Positions 34,347 to 42,920 of a stretch of DNA of 64,000 nt are shown here, in pieces (position 1 is the stretch's first letter; every line of letters starts with the position of its first letter). Source of the stretch: Gloeomargarita sp. SKYB120 (GTDB taxonomy: Bacteria > Cyanobacteriota > Cyanobacteriia > Gloeomargaritales > Gloeomargaritaceae). The position numbers and the translations under genes are program-made. Location: NCBI GenBank assembly GCA_025062155.1, contig JANXAM010000001.1, forward strand, positions 120,294-184,293. The letters run 5' to 3'. The notes beneath the pieces were generated by a model. It worked only from the letters and a program-made list of their open reading frames with translations. It ran no database searches and was not told where the DNA came from.

Positions 34347-34370
34347 CAAGGGTCGGGCAACCGGCCCTTG
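34347..34370. terminator. Strong hairpin with GCAA tetraloop between convergent genes
   Basis: CAAGGGTCGG (34347-34356) pairs with CCGGCCCTTG (34361-34370): ten pairs including one T-G, closed by GCAA. It lies between the acyltransferase (+) and ycf33 (-) genes. It lacks a T tract on either strand, so efficient intrinsic termination is uncertain. Confidence 0.45.
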
Positions 34371-34377
34371 CCGCATT

Positions 34378-34572
34378 TCAATAGCCCAACATCGCCAGCA
34401 ATGTGAAGTACACCAGGCTAATGCCGCTGACGATGAGACCTGCGGTAGCGATGGCCGTCACTGGCCGTTGACTTAGGTGCTGCAGGGCGCGGGCGGCGGC
34501 CCACCACACCCCCAAAATCACCGTGACAAAGTAACGGATGTACCGCCCCACATTGGTCCAAAAACCGTCCAT
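34378..34572 (-). CDS. ycf33: Ycf33/DUF751 family small membrane protein
   Basis: The 64-aa product matches the Ycf33 pattern: FWTNVGRYIRYFVTVILGV at the N terminus, RPVTAIATAGLIVSGI and an end reading LLAMLGY, with two membrane helices. The family is conserved in cyanobacteria and many plastids and has been linked to cyclic electron flow in some reports; its molecular role is not settled. It follows ffh on the minus strand after 27 bp. Confidence 0.85.
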   Translation of the reverse strand: MDGFWTNVGRYIRYFVTVILGVWWAAARALQHLSQRPVTAIATAGLIVSGISLVYFTLLAMLGY

Positions 34573-34599
34573 ATCACCTCCCCGCTTGGCTTGCCTCTT

Positions 34600-35985
34600 C
34601 TACAACTGACCAAACCCCTTGCGCTTTTTGGGTTGCTGTTTCCGGCGGGCGGCTCGTCCCGTGCCCAGTGTTGGCACCCCCAGTAAGGCGCCCGTACTCA
34701 ACCGCTGCATCAGGGTGCGCATCTGTTGAAAGTCCTGGACGAGCTTGGCAACTTCGGCCTCGGTGTGGCCAGACCCCTTGGCAATGCGCCGCCGCCGTGA
34801 GGCACTCGCAGCAAGCAAATCGGGGTTGCGGCGCTCTTCGGGGGTCATGGAGTTGATCATCGCTTCGGCGCGTTTGAGTTGTTTTTCCGCCTGTTGAATC
34901 TGCTCGGCTTTGAGGTGATTCATCCCAGGCAGCAGTTTCAAAAAGCCCCCCAGGGACCCCATTGTTTTCAGCAGGCGCAATTGCTTGACAAAATCCGTGA
35001 AATCGAATTGGGCCTGGAGAATTTTCTCCTGCATTTTTTGGGCGTCGGCCAAATCCACCGCTTCCTGAGCTTTTTCCACCAGGGTCAGCACGTCGCCCAT
35101 GCCCAGGATGCGCGAGGCCATGCGCTCGGGATAAAACGGCTGCAGCGCCTCGACCTTTTCGCCGGTTCCAATGAATTTGATGGGTTGCCCAGAGACATAA
35201 CGCACCGAAAGGGCGGCACCACCCCGGCTGTCCCCATCCACTTTGGTCAAAATCGCGCCGGTGATGCCGATCTGTTCATGAAACGCCCGCGTCAAGTTGG
35301 CGGCTTCCTGGCCGGTCATGGCATCGACTACCAGCAGCACCTCCTGGGGCTGAATCGCCGCCTTGATCTGGGCCAGTTCCGCCATCATCGCCTGGTCAAT
35401 CTGCAACCGGCCCGCCGTGTCCACGATCACCCAATCGTACCCTTCGGCACGGGCGTGGGCGACCCCCTGTTCGGCAATGGTGACCGGGCTGACCTGCGTG
35501 CCCAGGGCAAACACCGGCACGTCAATCTGTCGCCCCAGGGTTTGCAACTGGTCAATCGCCGCCGGGCGGTAGATGTCGGTGGCCACCAGCAGGGGCCTTT
35601 TCCCTTGCTTTTTAAGGTGCAGAGCCAGCTTGGCCGCGGCGGTGGTTTTTCCGCTTCCCTGTAGCCCGGCCATCAGCAGGATGCTCGGAGGTGTGGGCGC
35701 TTCCTGAAGCGGCGCCTGCTGGCCACCCATGACTGCCACCAGCTCGTCGTACACCACCTTGATGAACTGCTGGTCAGGGCGCACACCGGCAATCACTTCT
35801 TTGCCAATGGCCCGCTGTTCCACCGCCTGGATGAACTCCCGCACCACCTGGACGTTCACATCAGCGTCCAAGAGGGCGCGACGCACCACCTTCAGGGCGT
35901 CTTGGATGTTGCTGGGCGTGAGTTTGTCCTGGCCGCGCAGCTTTTTCCAGGCGGCCTCCAGTTGCTCGGCAAGCGCTTCAAACAT
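34600..35985 (-). CDS. ffh: Signal recognition particle protein Ffh (SRP54)
   Basis: Ffh is the GTPase that, with SRP RNA, targets membrane proteins to the Sec translocon or YidC. The 461-aa sequence has the N domain (MFEALAEQLEAAWKKL), the G domain with GLQGSGKTTAAAKL, DTAGR and TKVDGDSRGGAAL, and a methionine-containing M domain with the RNA-binding SRRRRIAKGSG. I start at the ATG at 35985; the frame is open to 36036 but the extra residues are not family-like. No SRP RNA gene is visible next to it. Confidence 0.96.
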   Translation of the reverse strand: MFEALAEQLEAAWKKLRGQDKLTPSNIQDALKVVRRALLDADVNVQVVREFIQAVEQRAIGKEVIAGVRPDQQFIKVVYDELVAVMGGQQAPLQEAPTPPSILLMAGLQGSGKTTAAAKLALHLKKQGKRPLLVATDIYRPAAIDQLQTLGRQIDVPVFALGTQVSPVTIAEQGVAHARAEGYDWVIVDTAGRLQIDQAMMAELAQIKAAIQPQEVLLVVDAMTGQEAANLTRAFHEQIGITGAILTKVDGDSRGGAALSVRYVSGQPIKFIGTGEKVEALQPFYPERMASRILGMGDVLTLVEKAQEAVDLADAQKMQEKILQAQFDFTDFVKQLRLLKTMGSLGGFLKLLPGMNHLKAEQIQQAEKQLKRAEAMINSMTPEERRNPDLLAASASRRRRIAKGSGHTEAEVAKLVQDFQQMRTLMQRLSTGALLGVPTLGTGRAARRKQQPKKRKGFGQL

Positions 35986-36104
35986 AGAACCAGGGGAGCG
36001 CCATCCGTCTCCATCGCATGAATAGCTATTGTACATGGCCGGACGGGAGGGGGCGTGTGGATTACACTACAGGTGTGCCGGTGACCCAAGGAGGTTAGGA
36101 CGCC

Positions 36105-37214
36105 ATGACGCTGGGGAGCAACCCCTATGTCAAGTGCCCCCGCTGCGGGTACGACCACAATCCCACCAGCACCAGCCGCTGTGAAATCTGCAATTTCCCC
36201 CTGAAAAAACGCCCGTCCCCCTGGCCGTGGGTTAGTCTCCTGGCGGGTTTGGCAGTCCTGGGGGTGGGGGGCTATTGGTTCGCCCGTCGTCTGGGAGCGC
36301 CGGTGGATACTGCCACGACCCAACCTTCCCAACCTGTTGGACGGCTGCACGCGACCCTCACCGGCCACACGGGCTACATCAATACGGTGGTCTTTACCCC
36401 CGACGGCCAGTACCTGCTCAGCGCCAGCGAAGACAAGACGATTCGGGTGTGGGAGGTCCGCAGCGGACGAGCGGTGCGTACCCTGGTGGGGCACACCGAG
36501 GAGGTGCTGGGCCTGGCGGTGACGCCGGATGGAAAAACGGCCATCAGCGGCGGCAAGGATAAGTTGATCAAAATCTGGGATTTGGCGACGGGCCGCGAAC
36601 GTCAAACCCTACGGGGGCACGGTTACTGGGTCACCGCCATTGCCGTCCATCCCCAGGGCGACCGCTTTGCCAGCGCCAGCTATGACCGCACCGTGCGCCT
36701 GTGGCGCCTAGATGGCCGTTCCTTGGGCGTGCTACTGGGGCATCGCGACATTGTCCTGCACGTTGCCTACAGCCCCGACGGCCAAAACCTCCTGAGCGCC
36801 AGCGTGGACCAAACCATCCGGTGGTGGCGGGGCGGGCGACTCCATCACACCTTCACGGGACACACCAGCGATGTGAACTGGTTAGCCATTGCCCCCGATG
36901 GCCAGGCCTTTGTCAGCGTGAGCCGCGACGCCACCCTGCGGTACTGGAACCTCAACACGCGCCAAGCCATTCGCACCCTCACTGGTCATGTGGGGGAAAT
37001 CTTTACTGTTGCCATGCACCGTAATGAACGCTGGGTCGCTAGTGCTGGCCGAGACCAGATCATCCGCCTGTGGGACTTGACTCAAAGCCGGGAAGTTGCT
37101 CAGCTTGCCGGTCATACAGGTTGGATTTACGGCATCAGCTTCAGCCCTGACGGCCGTTGGTTAGCAAGCGGCAGTGTGGATAGAACCGTGAAATTGTGGG
37201 CTATTAACCCCTAG
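36105..37214 (+). CDS. Zinc-ribbon/transmembrane/WD40 protein
   Basis: The 369-aa product begins with a double-CxxC zinc ribbon (CPRCGYDH...CEICNFPL, residues about 8-30). One membrane helix follows (about 38-58), then seven complete WD40 repeats (about 78-369; for example GHTGYINTVVFTPDG and GSVDRTVKLWAINP) that should close a single propeller. The topology suggests a cytosolic zinc ribbon and a propeller across the membrane, or both cytosolic with a hairpin anchor. Such WD40 proteins are scaffolds; the partner is unknown. The start at 36105 follows AGGAGG. Confidence 0.85.
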   Translation: MTLGSNPYVKCPRCGYDHNPTSTSRCEICNFPLKKRPSPWPWVSLLAGLAVLGVGGYWFARRLGAPVDTATTQPSQPVGRLHATLTGHTGYINTVVFTPDGQYLLSASEDKTIRVWEVRSGRAVRTLVGHTEEVLGLAVTPDGKTAISGGKDKLIKIWDLATGRERQTLRGHGYWVTAIAVHPQGDRFASASYDRTVRLWRLDGRSLGVLLGHRDIVLHVAYSPDGQNLLSASVDQTIRWWRGGRLHHTFTGHTSDVNWLAIAPDGQAFVSVSRDATLRYWNLNTRQAIRTLTGHVGEIFTVAMHRNERWVASAGRDQIIRLWDLTQSREVAQLAGHTGWIYGISFSPDGRWLASGSVDRTVKLWAINP

Positions 37215-37667
37215 GCTTCTGACGTTACCCGTGGGTAGGCAACTGTTGAACCCTTTATGCACTCTTATAGCCAGAAATGAACATCTGTCCTAGGCCACTG
37301 GGCAGACAATAGCAGCTTTGGCCATGATGGTATTGTGCCCAGGTGAGAAGCCAGCCTGCCAAGCGCTCCTTGGCGCAATCTCCACGGCACCTTCTTTCTA
37401 CCTGTAAGGAATCGAGAGAAGCATGTGTGGAGATTGTGGCTGCTTCTTACCCAGGTACTAGCGGCAGTTGTACTGCAGTCACTGTGTCGGGACTGTCTCT
37501 AGCTACCGCCGGTTAGGGATGGCCGGCCACCTACCACCCCGAGCGCGTGGTCTGAGTGCAACAGTGACTTGCCGGTGAGACTCCGGCACGCTCCGCCTCC
37601 GTTGGCGGCGGAGGAAGTTGTTGGGAGAGCCGTTTGCCCAGCAGCCTGTGGAGAAATGTCCATAGTT
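37215..37667. other. Gene-poor 453-bp stretch, possible decayed TnpB-type zinc-ribbon remnant
   Basis: No intact gene is seen. In the plus direction, in one frame broken by a stop, MCGDCGC (from 37423) and YCSHC (from 37471) give two CxxC pairs. RGLSATVT and then, after a frame change near 37569, LPVRLRHAPPPL follow. This order resembles the C-terminal zinc ribbon and tail of IS200/IS605-type TnpB proteins, so a frame-shifted relic is possible. Hairpin CTCCGCC/GGCGGAG lies at 37591-37613. A structured RNA is the alternative. The evidence is weak. Confidence 0.3.
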
Positions 37668-38465
37668 TTAGGAACGGTTCGGCGTCACCGTGTAAACCTG
37701 CCCATTCACCAGCAAGTGCGTAATGCCTTTGTCGTACAAATAACGGCTAGTTTTGTAGATTAACTGGCCGTCGGGCACCTTGAGCACCCGGTGGTGGCGT
37801 CCGGAAAACCGCTTGGCTACCCGGTGGTTGTTGAACACCGGTAATGTCGGGGCGGTGGCATTGACGGTTGGCAATCCGCCCCAGCGACTAAAGTCATTCA
37901 GGGGACGCACCACCAGTTCCGCCGCCCGGTCCACCACCAGATAACAAGTTGCTGGAAGCACCGATGGCTCCAGGGGCAAAATCTGCTGGCCTACGGAGGC
38001 GGCATCGAAATCGGGCGCGGCGGTTTCCTCCTCCTCCAGGGCGTCGCCTTCCTCCTCGTCCCAATCGTCCTGGGCGTCCGCGTCCCACTCGGGTAACACC
38101 GCCGTCGGTTCGGTATCCAACGCCGGCGCGCTGGGTTCTGGAGGAGGGACCAACACGGGTGGTTCCGGCGGCTCAGGCGGCGTCGCCGGTTCGGGCGTTT
38201 CCGCAACGGGTTCCGTCACCGGCTTGTAGGCCAGAATTTTGGGAGTCGCCGTAGGGGGCGGCGGTGATTCGTGCCAGCGTCCTGCCCGCTTCTGGGGCAC
38301 CAGCGCGTCGTACACTGCCTCCGTCAGCTCCTCCTTTAAGATGCGGATAATGGTACTAATGCTGACGTCGTACTCCGCCGCCAGACTGGTGGCCGTGGCC
38401 GCCGTGTCCCGAAACCGCTGGGCAATTTGGCTGCGATCTGCAGGGGTCAACTTGGCGCGGGGCAT
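37668..38465 (-). CDS. HTH-domain protein with acidic/proline-rich linker and cyanobacterial C-terminal domain
   Basis: The product is about 265 aa from the ATG at 38465 (MPRAKLTPADRSQIAQRFRD). Residues 5-48 form a transposase-type helix-turn-helix (TATSLAAEYDVSISTIIRIL). A long linker follows, first proline- and glutamate-rich (about 65-120) and then very acidic (DDWDEEEGDALEEEE). The C-terminal domain (about 160-265) ends in KVPDGQLIYKTSRYLYDKGITHLLVNGQVYTV. I recall this layout in other cyanobacteria, without a known role. DNA binding is inferred from the HTH only. Another ATG at 38477 is possible. Confidence 0.65.
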   Translation of the reverse strand: MPRAKLTPADRSQIAQRFRDTAATATSLAAEYDVSISTIIRILKEELTEAVYDALVPQKRAGRWHESPPPPTATPKILAYKPVTEPVAETPEPATPPEPPEPPVLVPPPEPSAPALDTEPTAVLPEWDADAQDDWDEEEGDALEEEETAAPDFDAASVGQQILPLEPSVLPATCYLVVDRAAELVVRPLNDFSRWGGLPTVNATAPTLPVFNNHRVAKRFSGRHHRVLKVPDGQLIYKTSRYLYDKGITHLLVNGQVYTVTPNRS

Positions 38466-38506
38466 AGACTCTCTCATTCAGGCACTTTTTCTAGTATAGG
38501 CCAGCC

Positions 38507-39238
38507 ATGAGCGAGCGCTACCACTTGCGGATGTGTGACCTTCCCACCCACGAACGCCCCCGCGAGCGGTTGCTGCAACAGGGGGTGACGGCGCTGGCCA
38601 CAAGTGAATTGCTGGCGATTTTGCTGGGAACGGGGTCGGGCAAGCTGTCGGCGGTGGGCTTGGGACAATACCTATTGCAGGAGTTGGGCCGGCATCAGCA
38701 GGACCCCCTGGCGGTCTTGCGCGAGATCAAACCCGCTGAATTGATGGCCATTCCCGGCATTGGTCCAGCCAAGGCCACCACCATCCTGGCCGCCGTTGAA
38801 CTGGGCAAGCGAGTGTTTTTGAGTCGTCCGCTGGAGCGCACCCCCATTGACAGCCCAGAACTGGCAGCAGCGGCCCTGGCGCCCGAGCTGATGTGGGCGG
38901 AAACCGAGCGGTTTGCCCTGTTGCTGCTGGATGTCAAGCACCGGTTGCTGGGGAGTCGCGTGTTGACGATTGGGACGGCGACGGAAACCCTGGCCCATCC
39001 CCGCGAAATTTTCCGCGAGGCGATCCGTCTAGGGGCCACCCGCCTGATCATCGGCCACAACCACCCCTCGGGCAATCTGACCCCCAGCGAGACGGACTTG
39101 CAACTGACGCGGCAACTGCTCGAATGCAGTAAGATTTTGGATATTCCGCTGTTGGATCACCTGATTTTGGGGCAAGGTCAACACTGTAGCCTGCGCGCAA
39201 CGACCCGTTTGTGGGAAGAAGCGGGCGTGACATTCTAG
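38507..39238 (+). CDS. radC: RadC family (JAMM/MPN) protein
   Basis: The 243-aa product has an N-terminal helix-hairpin-helix region ([20 protein letters not shown], about 81-100) and a C-terminal JAMM/MPN domain with HNHPSG at 184-189 and the zinc-binding S/D motif [11 protein letters not shown]. RadC was named for a repair role that is not confirmed; the fold is that of a metalloprotease or deubiquitinase-like enzyme. It is divergent from the HTH gene and followed after 12 bp by a glycosyltransferase. Confidence 0.92.
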   Translation: MSERYHLRMCDLPTHERPRERLLQQGVTALATSELLAILLGTGSGKLSAVGLGQYLLQELGRHQQDPLAVLREIKPAELMAIPGIGPAKATTILAAVELGKRVFLSRPLERTPIDSPELAAAALAPELMWAETERFALLLLDVKHRLLGSRVLTIGTATETLAHPREIFREAIRLGATRLIIGHNHPSGNLTPSETDLQLTRQLLECSKILDIPLLDHLILGQGQHCSLRATTRLWEEAGVTF

Positions 39239-39250
39239 GGGGAAACGGGG

Positions 39251-40219
39251 ATGAGCCTGCAGACACCTGTGGTGTTTTTGATCTTCAACCGCCCCGACTT
39301 GACCCAACAAGTGTTTCAGGTGATTCGTCAGGTGCAACCCAAACGCCTATTTGTGGTTGCCGATGGGCCACGGGACGACGCCGAAGCAGCCGTCTGCCAA
39401 GCCACGCGCGCCATTGTGGAAGCACAGATAGATTGGGATGCGCAAGTGGAGCGGGATTACGCCGAGGTGAATCTGGGTTGTCGCCGGCGCGTTGCCAGCG
39501 GCCTGAACTGGGTTTTTGCCCAGACTGACCGCGCCATCATCTTGGAGGACGATTGTTGGCCTGAGGTGTCCTTCTTTCGTTTCTGCGAGGCGTTGCTGGC
39601 GCGCTATCAGGACGACGAGCGGGTGATGGCCATCAACGGCACTAACTATCAACAGGGGCGGTCGGTCACCCCCTACAGCTATTACTTCTCCAAGTACTTT
39701 CACTGCTGGGGCTGGGCGACCTGGGCACGGGCGTGGCGTTATTACGATGTAGAGATGAAACAGTGGCCGGCGTTTCGGGATGGGGGCTATTTGCGATGGG
39801 TCAGCGAGGACGAGTACGAATATCGCTACTGGTGGCGCACCTTTGAACGGATGTATCGGGGGGAAATTGACACCTGGGATTACCCTTTTCTGCTGGCCTG
39901 TTTTTGCCAGAATGGTTTAGCGGCGACGCCGCGGGTGAATTTGGTGTCCAACCTGGGGTTTGGCGTCAAGGCCACCCACACCCATAACCCGCACCATCGG
40001 TTGGCCCGGATGCCCACCCAAGCCCTGCCGGAGATCACCCACCCTCCCTTTCTGACCCGCCATCGGGACGCCGACCGCTGGGTGTTTGATTGGGTGTTTG
40101 GGGGGCGGGAACTGCGCAACCGGGACACCTGGCCTGGGCGATGGCGGGCGTTCAAAACGCATCTGCGGCGCTGGCTCACCTGGAAGGAGACCCAATCCCA
40201 TGCGTCTAGGCGTGATTGA
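39251..40219 (+). CDS. Glycosyltransferase (GT-A fold, hemolytic/GT2-like)
   Basis: The 322-aa product starts PVVFLIFNRPDLTQQVFQVI, characteristic of a GT-A nucleotide-sugar fold for this group, and has an EDD metal site (residues 99-101, IILEDDCWP). Aromatic-rich strands (YYFSKYFHCWGWATWARAW) and WDYPFLLACFCQNG follow, typical of uncharacterised family 2-like transferases acting on surface glycans. No membrane helix is present. Donor and acceptor are unknown. Its last 20 bp overlap the hisH start. Confidence 0.8.
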   Translation: MSLQTPVVFLIFNRPDLTQQVFQVIRQVQPKRLFVVADGPRDDAEAAVCQATRAIVEAQIDWDAQVERDYAEVNLGCRRRVASGLNWVFAQTDRAIILEDDCWPEVSFFRFCEALLARYQDDERVMAINGTNYQQGRSVTPYSYYFSKYFHCWGWATWARAWRYYDVEMKQWPAFRDGGYLRWVSEDEYEYRYWWRTFERMYRGEIDTWDYPFLLACFCQNGLAATPRVNLVSNLGFGVKATHTHNPHHRLARMPTQALPEITHPPFLTRHRDADRWVFDWVFGGRELRNRDTWPGRWRAFKTHLRRWLTWKETQSHASRRD

Positions 40220-40814
40220 TTACCAAATGGGGAATCTCCACTCGGTCTGCAAGGCGCTGGCCTACTTGGGTTGCCCAGGCGAACTCACCGACCAGATTAG
40301 CGAGGCGTACGATGCGGTCATCCTCCCCGGCGTCGGCGCGTTTGATCCGGCGGTGCATCACCTGCGGCAACGGGGATTAATCGCGCCTTTGCAGCGCTGG
40401 ATTCGTCAAAATAAACCCTTTTTGGGGATTTGTTTAGGGCTTCAGTTGTTATTTGCCGCCAGCGCTGAGGGGCAAGAAACTGGTTTGGATGTGCTTCCGG
40501 GCCAGGTACAGGCCTTGCGACCCGCGCCGGGGTATCCCGTGCCCCACATGGGCTGGAATCAGCTGCAGTTCACCCAACCCGATTGTCCCTTGTGGCGGGA
40601 GCTGCCGACGCCGACCTGGGTGTACTTTGTGCATTCGTACCACGCGGTACCGGCAGACCCCAAGCTGGTGGCGGCGACGGTTGAGTACGGCGGCGAAACA
40701 ATCACGGCGGCGGTGGGTCAAGGAAACTGCTGGGCGACCCAATTTCATCCGGAAAAATCAGGGAGGGTGGGTCTCCAGGTGCTCCGCAATTGGCTGACCT
40801 ACTGCACAGCGTGA
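40200..40814 (+). CDS. hisH: Imidazole glycerol phosphate synthase subunit HisH
   Basis: HisH is the glutaminase half of IGP synthase (with HisF), supplying ammonia for histidine and purine-intermediate synthesis. The 204-aa sequence has the class I amidotransferase triad Cys78 (LGICLGLQLL), His183 and Glu185 (QFHPEKSG), and the N terminus MRLGVIDYQMGNLHSV. The ATG at 40200 lies inside the glycosyltransferase gene (20-bp overlap), so translation may be coupled. The next gene starts at GTGA, overlapping its stop. Confidence 0.95.
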   Translation: MRLGVIDYQMGNLHSVCKALAYLGCPGELTDQISEAYDAVILPGVGAFDPAVHHLRQRGLIAPLQRWIRQNKPFLGICLGLQLLFAASAEGQETGLDVLPGQVQALRPAPGYPVPHMGWNQLQFTQPDCPLWRELPTPTWVYFVHSYHAVPADPKLVAATVEYGGETITAAVGQGNCWATQFHPEKSGRVGLQVLRNWLTYCTA

Positions 40815-41554
40815 ACGCTCTGCTTTACACGTACCCGCCCCTGCTCACCGGCCGTCTGCAAAGACGCTATCAACGCTTTTTCGCAGAGATTCGCCTGGAC
40901 ACGGGGGAAGTGATTGTCGCCCATTGTCCCAACACGGGCCCAATGACGGGGGTGAGCGTCCCTGGACGACCGGTGTGCGTGTCCTACCAGCCCAGCCCCC
41001 GTCGCCGGTTGCCCTACACCTGGGAACTCATCCACGTCGAGGACACCGAACCCACCTGGGTCAACATCAACACGGCCCGCCCCAATGCCGTCGTGCGACG
41101 GTGGCTCGAACAACGGGGCCTGCCAGCCCTTCAGGATTACCGCCAGATTCACCGAGAAGTCCCCTACGGTCGGGAGGGCAGCCGCGCGGATTTCTGCCTG
41201 ACGGGCGGTGAGCGCCCCATCTACATCGAAGTGAAAAACACCACCTGGGTGCAGGACCGCGTGGCCCGTTTTCCCGATACAGTGACGACGCGGGGGCAAA
41301 AACATCTGCGGGAACTCATGGGGTTGGTACCCCAAGCGCGAGCGGTGCTGATTTATTTCATCGGTCGCCACGACTGCACCCACTTTGCCCCCGGGGACGC
41401 TGCGGACCCCACCTACGGCCAACTCCTGCGCCAGGCGGTGCAACAGGGCGTCGAGGTGTTCCCCTGTCAATTCGAGGTGAACCCTAGCGGGATTGCCTAC
41501 CGGCGGCAACTACCGTTGGTTTGGGACGGCCCAGCGCCGCAACAACCGCCGTAG
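40811..41554 (+). CDS. sfsA: SfsA family nuclease
   Basis: The product is about 247 aa from the GTG at 40811 that overlaps the hisH stop (GTGA); a TTG at 40790 would add seven residues. The family markers are LLTGRLQRRYQRFFAEIRL, AHCPNTGPM and the PD-(D/E)XK-like site D127 with E140-x-K142 (SRADFCLTGG, IYIEVKNTTW). SfsA was first linked to sugar fermentation; the fold is OB plus nuclease, and nucleic-acid cleavage has been reported for a homologue. Its last 45 bp overlap a convergent small gene. Confidence 0.92.
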   Translation: MNALLYTYPPLLTGRLQRRYQRFFAEIRLDTGEVIVAHCPNTGPMTGVSVPGRPVCVSYQPSPRRRLPYTWELIHVEDTEPTWVNINTARPNAVVRRWLEQRGLPALQDYRQIHREVPYGREGSRADFCLTGGERPIYIEVKNTTWVQDRVARFPDTVTTRGQKHLRELMGLVPQARAVLIYFIGRHDCTHFAPGDAADPTYGQLLRQAVQQGVEVFPCQFEVNPSGIAYRRQLPLVWDGPAPQQPP

Positions 41555-41818
41555 CCATACCAGCAGGGTGAGCAGCCGCTGGACCTGACGCAGGTAACCC
41601 ACCAGCAGGGGTAACCGTTGCCGTAGGGCGCGCGTCCCCGTTTGCCCTCGCTGAATCGCCTGGGGCGCTCCCACCAGAAAGTGGTGAGTGGCGCGTTCCG
41701 CCCCGTCAATGGCCCGCGTGACTCCCACCAGCGTCCGCCGTAGTCCCACCAGGAACGACACCAGCCGCCAGCACCCCCAGCAAATTCCTAGGTTGATCCC
41801 AATGACCAGCCACACCAT
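41510..41818 (-). CDS. Small membrane protein conserved in cyanobacteria
   Basis: The 102-aa product has one N-terminal membrane helix (MVWLVIGINLGICWGCWRLVSFL). An amphipathic, basic helical region follows with ERATHHFLVGAPQAIQRGQTGTRALRQR. I recall similar uncharacterised cyanobacterial proteins with AP.AI.RGQ.G..QLRQ in the same place. Function is unknown. Its 3' end overlaps sfsA by 45 bp, and its upstream region is shared with the divergent sbpA. Confidence 0.6.
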   Translation of the reverse strand: MVWLVIGINLGICWGCWRLVSFLVGLRRTLVGVTRAIDGAERATHHFLVGAPQAIQRGQTGTRALRQRLPLLVGYLRQVQRLLTLLVWLRRLLRRWAVPNQR

Positions 41819-41841
41819 AGCCCCATTATTCCTGGTAGCGG

Positions 41842-41870
41842 TCCTATGATAGGATCACCAGTATTCCTAT
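41842..41870 (+). promoter_or_regulatory. Perfect palindrome and half-site repeat upstream of sbpA
   Basis: TCCTATGATAGGA (41842-41854) is a perfect inverted repeat that contains the -10-like TATGAT (41845-41850). A third half-site TCCTAT lies at 41865-41870, 23 bp downstream of the first. This would fit a repressor operator over the sbpA promoter; the regulator is unknown. Confidence 0.35.
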
Positions 41871-41885
41871 CGGTTTTTGAGGGTT

Positions 41886-42920
41886 ATGAGCAACGCCAGA
41901 CGGCTGGTCTTGGTCGTGGCGGCGGGCGTCACGGGTGTAGTGCTGGGAACGCTGCCGGCTTGGTTAGCGCGGGCGCAGCGGGAGACCGAGTTGACCCTGG
42001 TGGCCTACGCGGTGGCCAAGCCCGTGTTTGCCAAGCTGATTCCCGAGTTCCAGCGGGAATGGCAAGCCCGCACGGGCCAGCGGGTGACCTTCAAGGAGTC
42101 CTACGGGCCGTCGGGAGCGCAAACCCGCGCGATTCTCGGGGGGCTACAGGCCGACATCCTGGCCCAGAACCTCCAGAGCAACATTGACCCGCTAGTGGAA
42201 CGGGGGCTGGTGCGACCCGACTGGCAAAAGCGGCTCCCGAACCAAGCGGTGCCGGCGACGAGCGTGATGGTGCTGGTGACCCGCCCCGGCAATCCCAAAA
42301 ACATCCGCACCTGGAGCGACCTGGCCCGCCCCGATGTCGAGGTTTTGTTGATCAACCCCAAGACGTCGGGCAATGCGCGCTGGGGCATCCTGGCCGCGTT
42401 CGGCGCTGTGCAAAAAAGCCTGGGCGAAGCCAAGGCTCGGGAGTACCTCAACCGGTTGATGGCAAACACCAAGGTCCTGGCCAACTCCGGGCGCGATGCC
42501 ACCGATAAATTTGTCAAAAACCGCCTTGGCGATGTGATGATTAATTTTGAAAACGAGGTGCTGTTTTTGAACGAGGCCATCCCGAGCGATTTTCCCTATA
42601 TAGCGCCTTCCCCCAACCTGCAAGTGGATTTTCCCGTGACGGTGATCGACCGAGTGGTGGACCGGCGCGGCACTCGCGCAGTTGCAGAAGCCTTCACACG
42701 CTTCTTGTTCAGCCGGCGAGGTCAAGAAATTTACGCCGAGACCGGGTATCGGCCTGTGGACCCTCTGGTGCGGCAGCGCTTTGCCCAGCGGTTCCAAAAC
42801 GTCAAACGCATCTACAAAATTGGCGACTTCGGCGGCTGGGGGAAGGTAAATGCTCTGCTGTTTGCCGATGGGGCCTTGTTTGACCAGGCGCTGCGGGCGG
42901 CAGCCCGGCTCAGTCCATGA
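41886..42920 (+). CDS. sbpA: Sulfate ABC transporter substrate-binding protein
   Basis: The 344-aa protein has a signal peptide (1-30, ARA-QRE) and the sulfate/thiosulfate-binding protein fold: LVAYAVAKPVFAKLIPEF, KESYGPSGAQTRAIL, LLINPKTSGNARWGILAAFG and NFENEVLFLNE. It delivers sulfate to the CysT/CysW permease in the periplasm. The ATG at 41886 gives the signal peptide; an upstream TTG at 41877 is less likely. It is coupled to cysT by an ATGA overlap. Confidence 0.92.
   Translation: MSNARRLVLVVAAGVTGVVLGTLPAWLARAQRETELTLVAYAVAKPVFAKLIPEFQREWQARTGQRVTFKESYGPSGAQTRAILGGLQADILAQNLQSNIDPLVERGLVRPDWQKRLPNQAVPATSVMVLVTRPGNPKNIRTWSDLARPDVEVLLINPKTSGNARWGILAAFGAVQKSLGEAKAREYLNRLMANTKVLANSGRDATDKFVKNRLGDVMINFENEVLFLNEAIPSDFPYIAPSPNLQVDFPVTVIDRVVDRRGTRAVAEAFTRFLFSRRGQEIYAETGYRPVDPLVRQRFAQRFQNVKRIYKIGDFGGWGKVNALLFADGALFDQALRAAARLSP

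Noticed and set aside
34879..35664. A 261-codon plus-strand frame opposite ffh
   Set aside because: Antisense to a well-supported ffh; the product has low-complexity, His/Gln/Leu-rich composition typical of shadow frames.
36037..36104. SRP RNA gene next to ffh
   Set aside because: The 68-bp gap has no SRP domain IV-like hairpin; it looks like a plain divergent promoter region.
37423..37461. Tiny frame MCGDCGCFLPRY resembling a HypB N terminus
   Set aside because: Only 12 codons, with no hyp gene nearby; better explained as part of a decayed zinc-ribbon or as chance.
37350..37500. Possible cobalamin riboswitch (GGTGAGAAGCC and CACTGT-like pieces)
   Set aside because: The pieces are in the wrong order and no B12-box GGAGACCTGCC-like core with the correct spacing is present; no B12-related gene follows.
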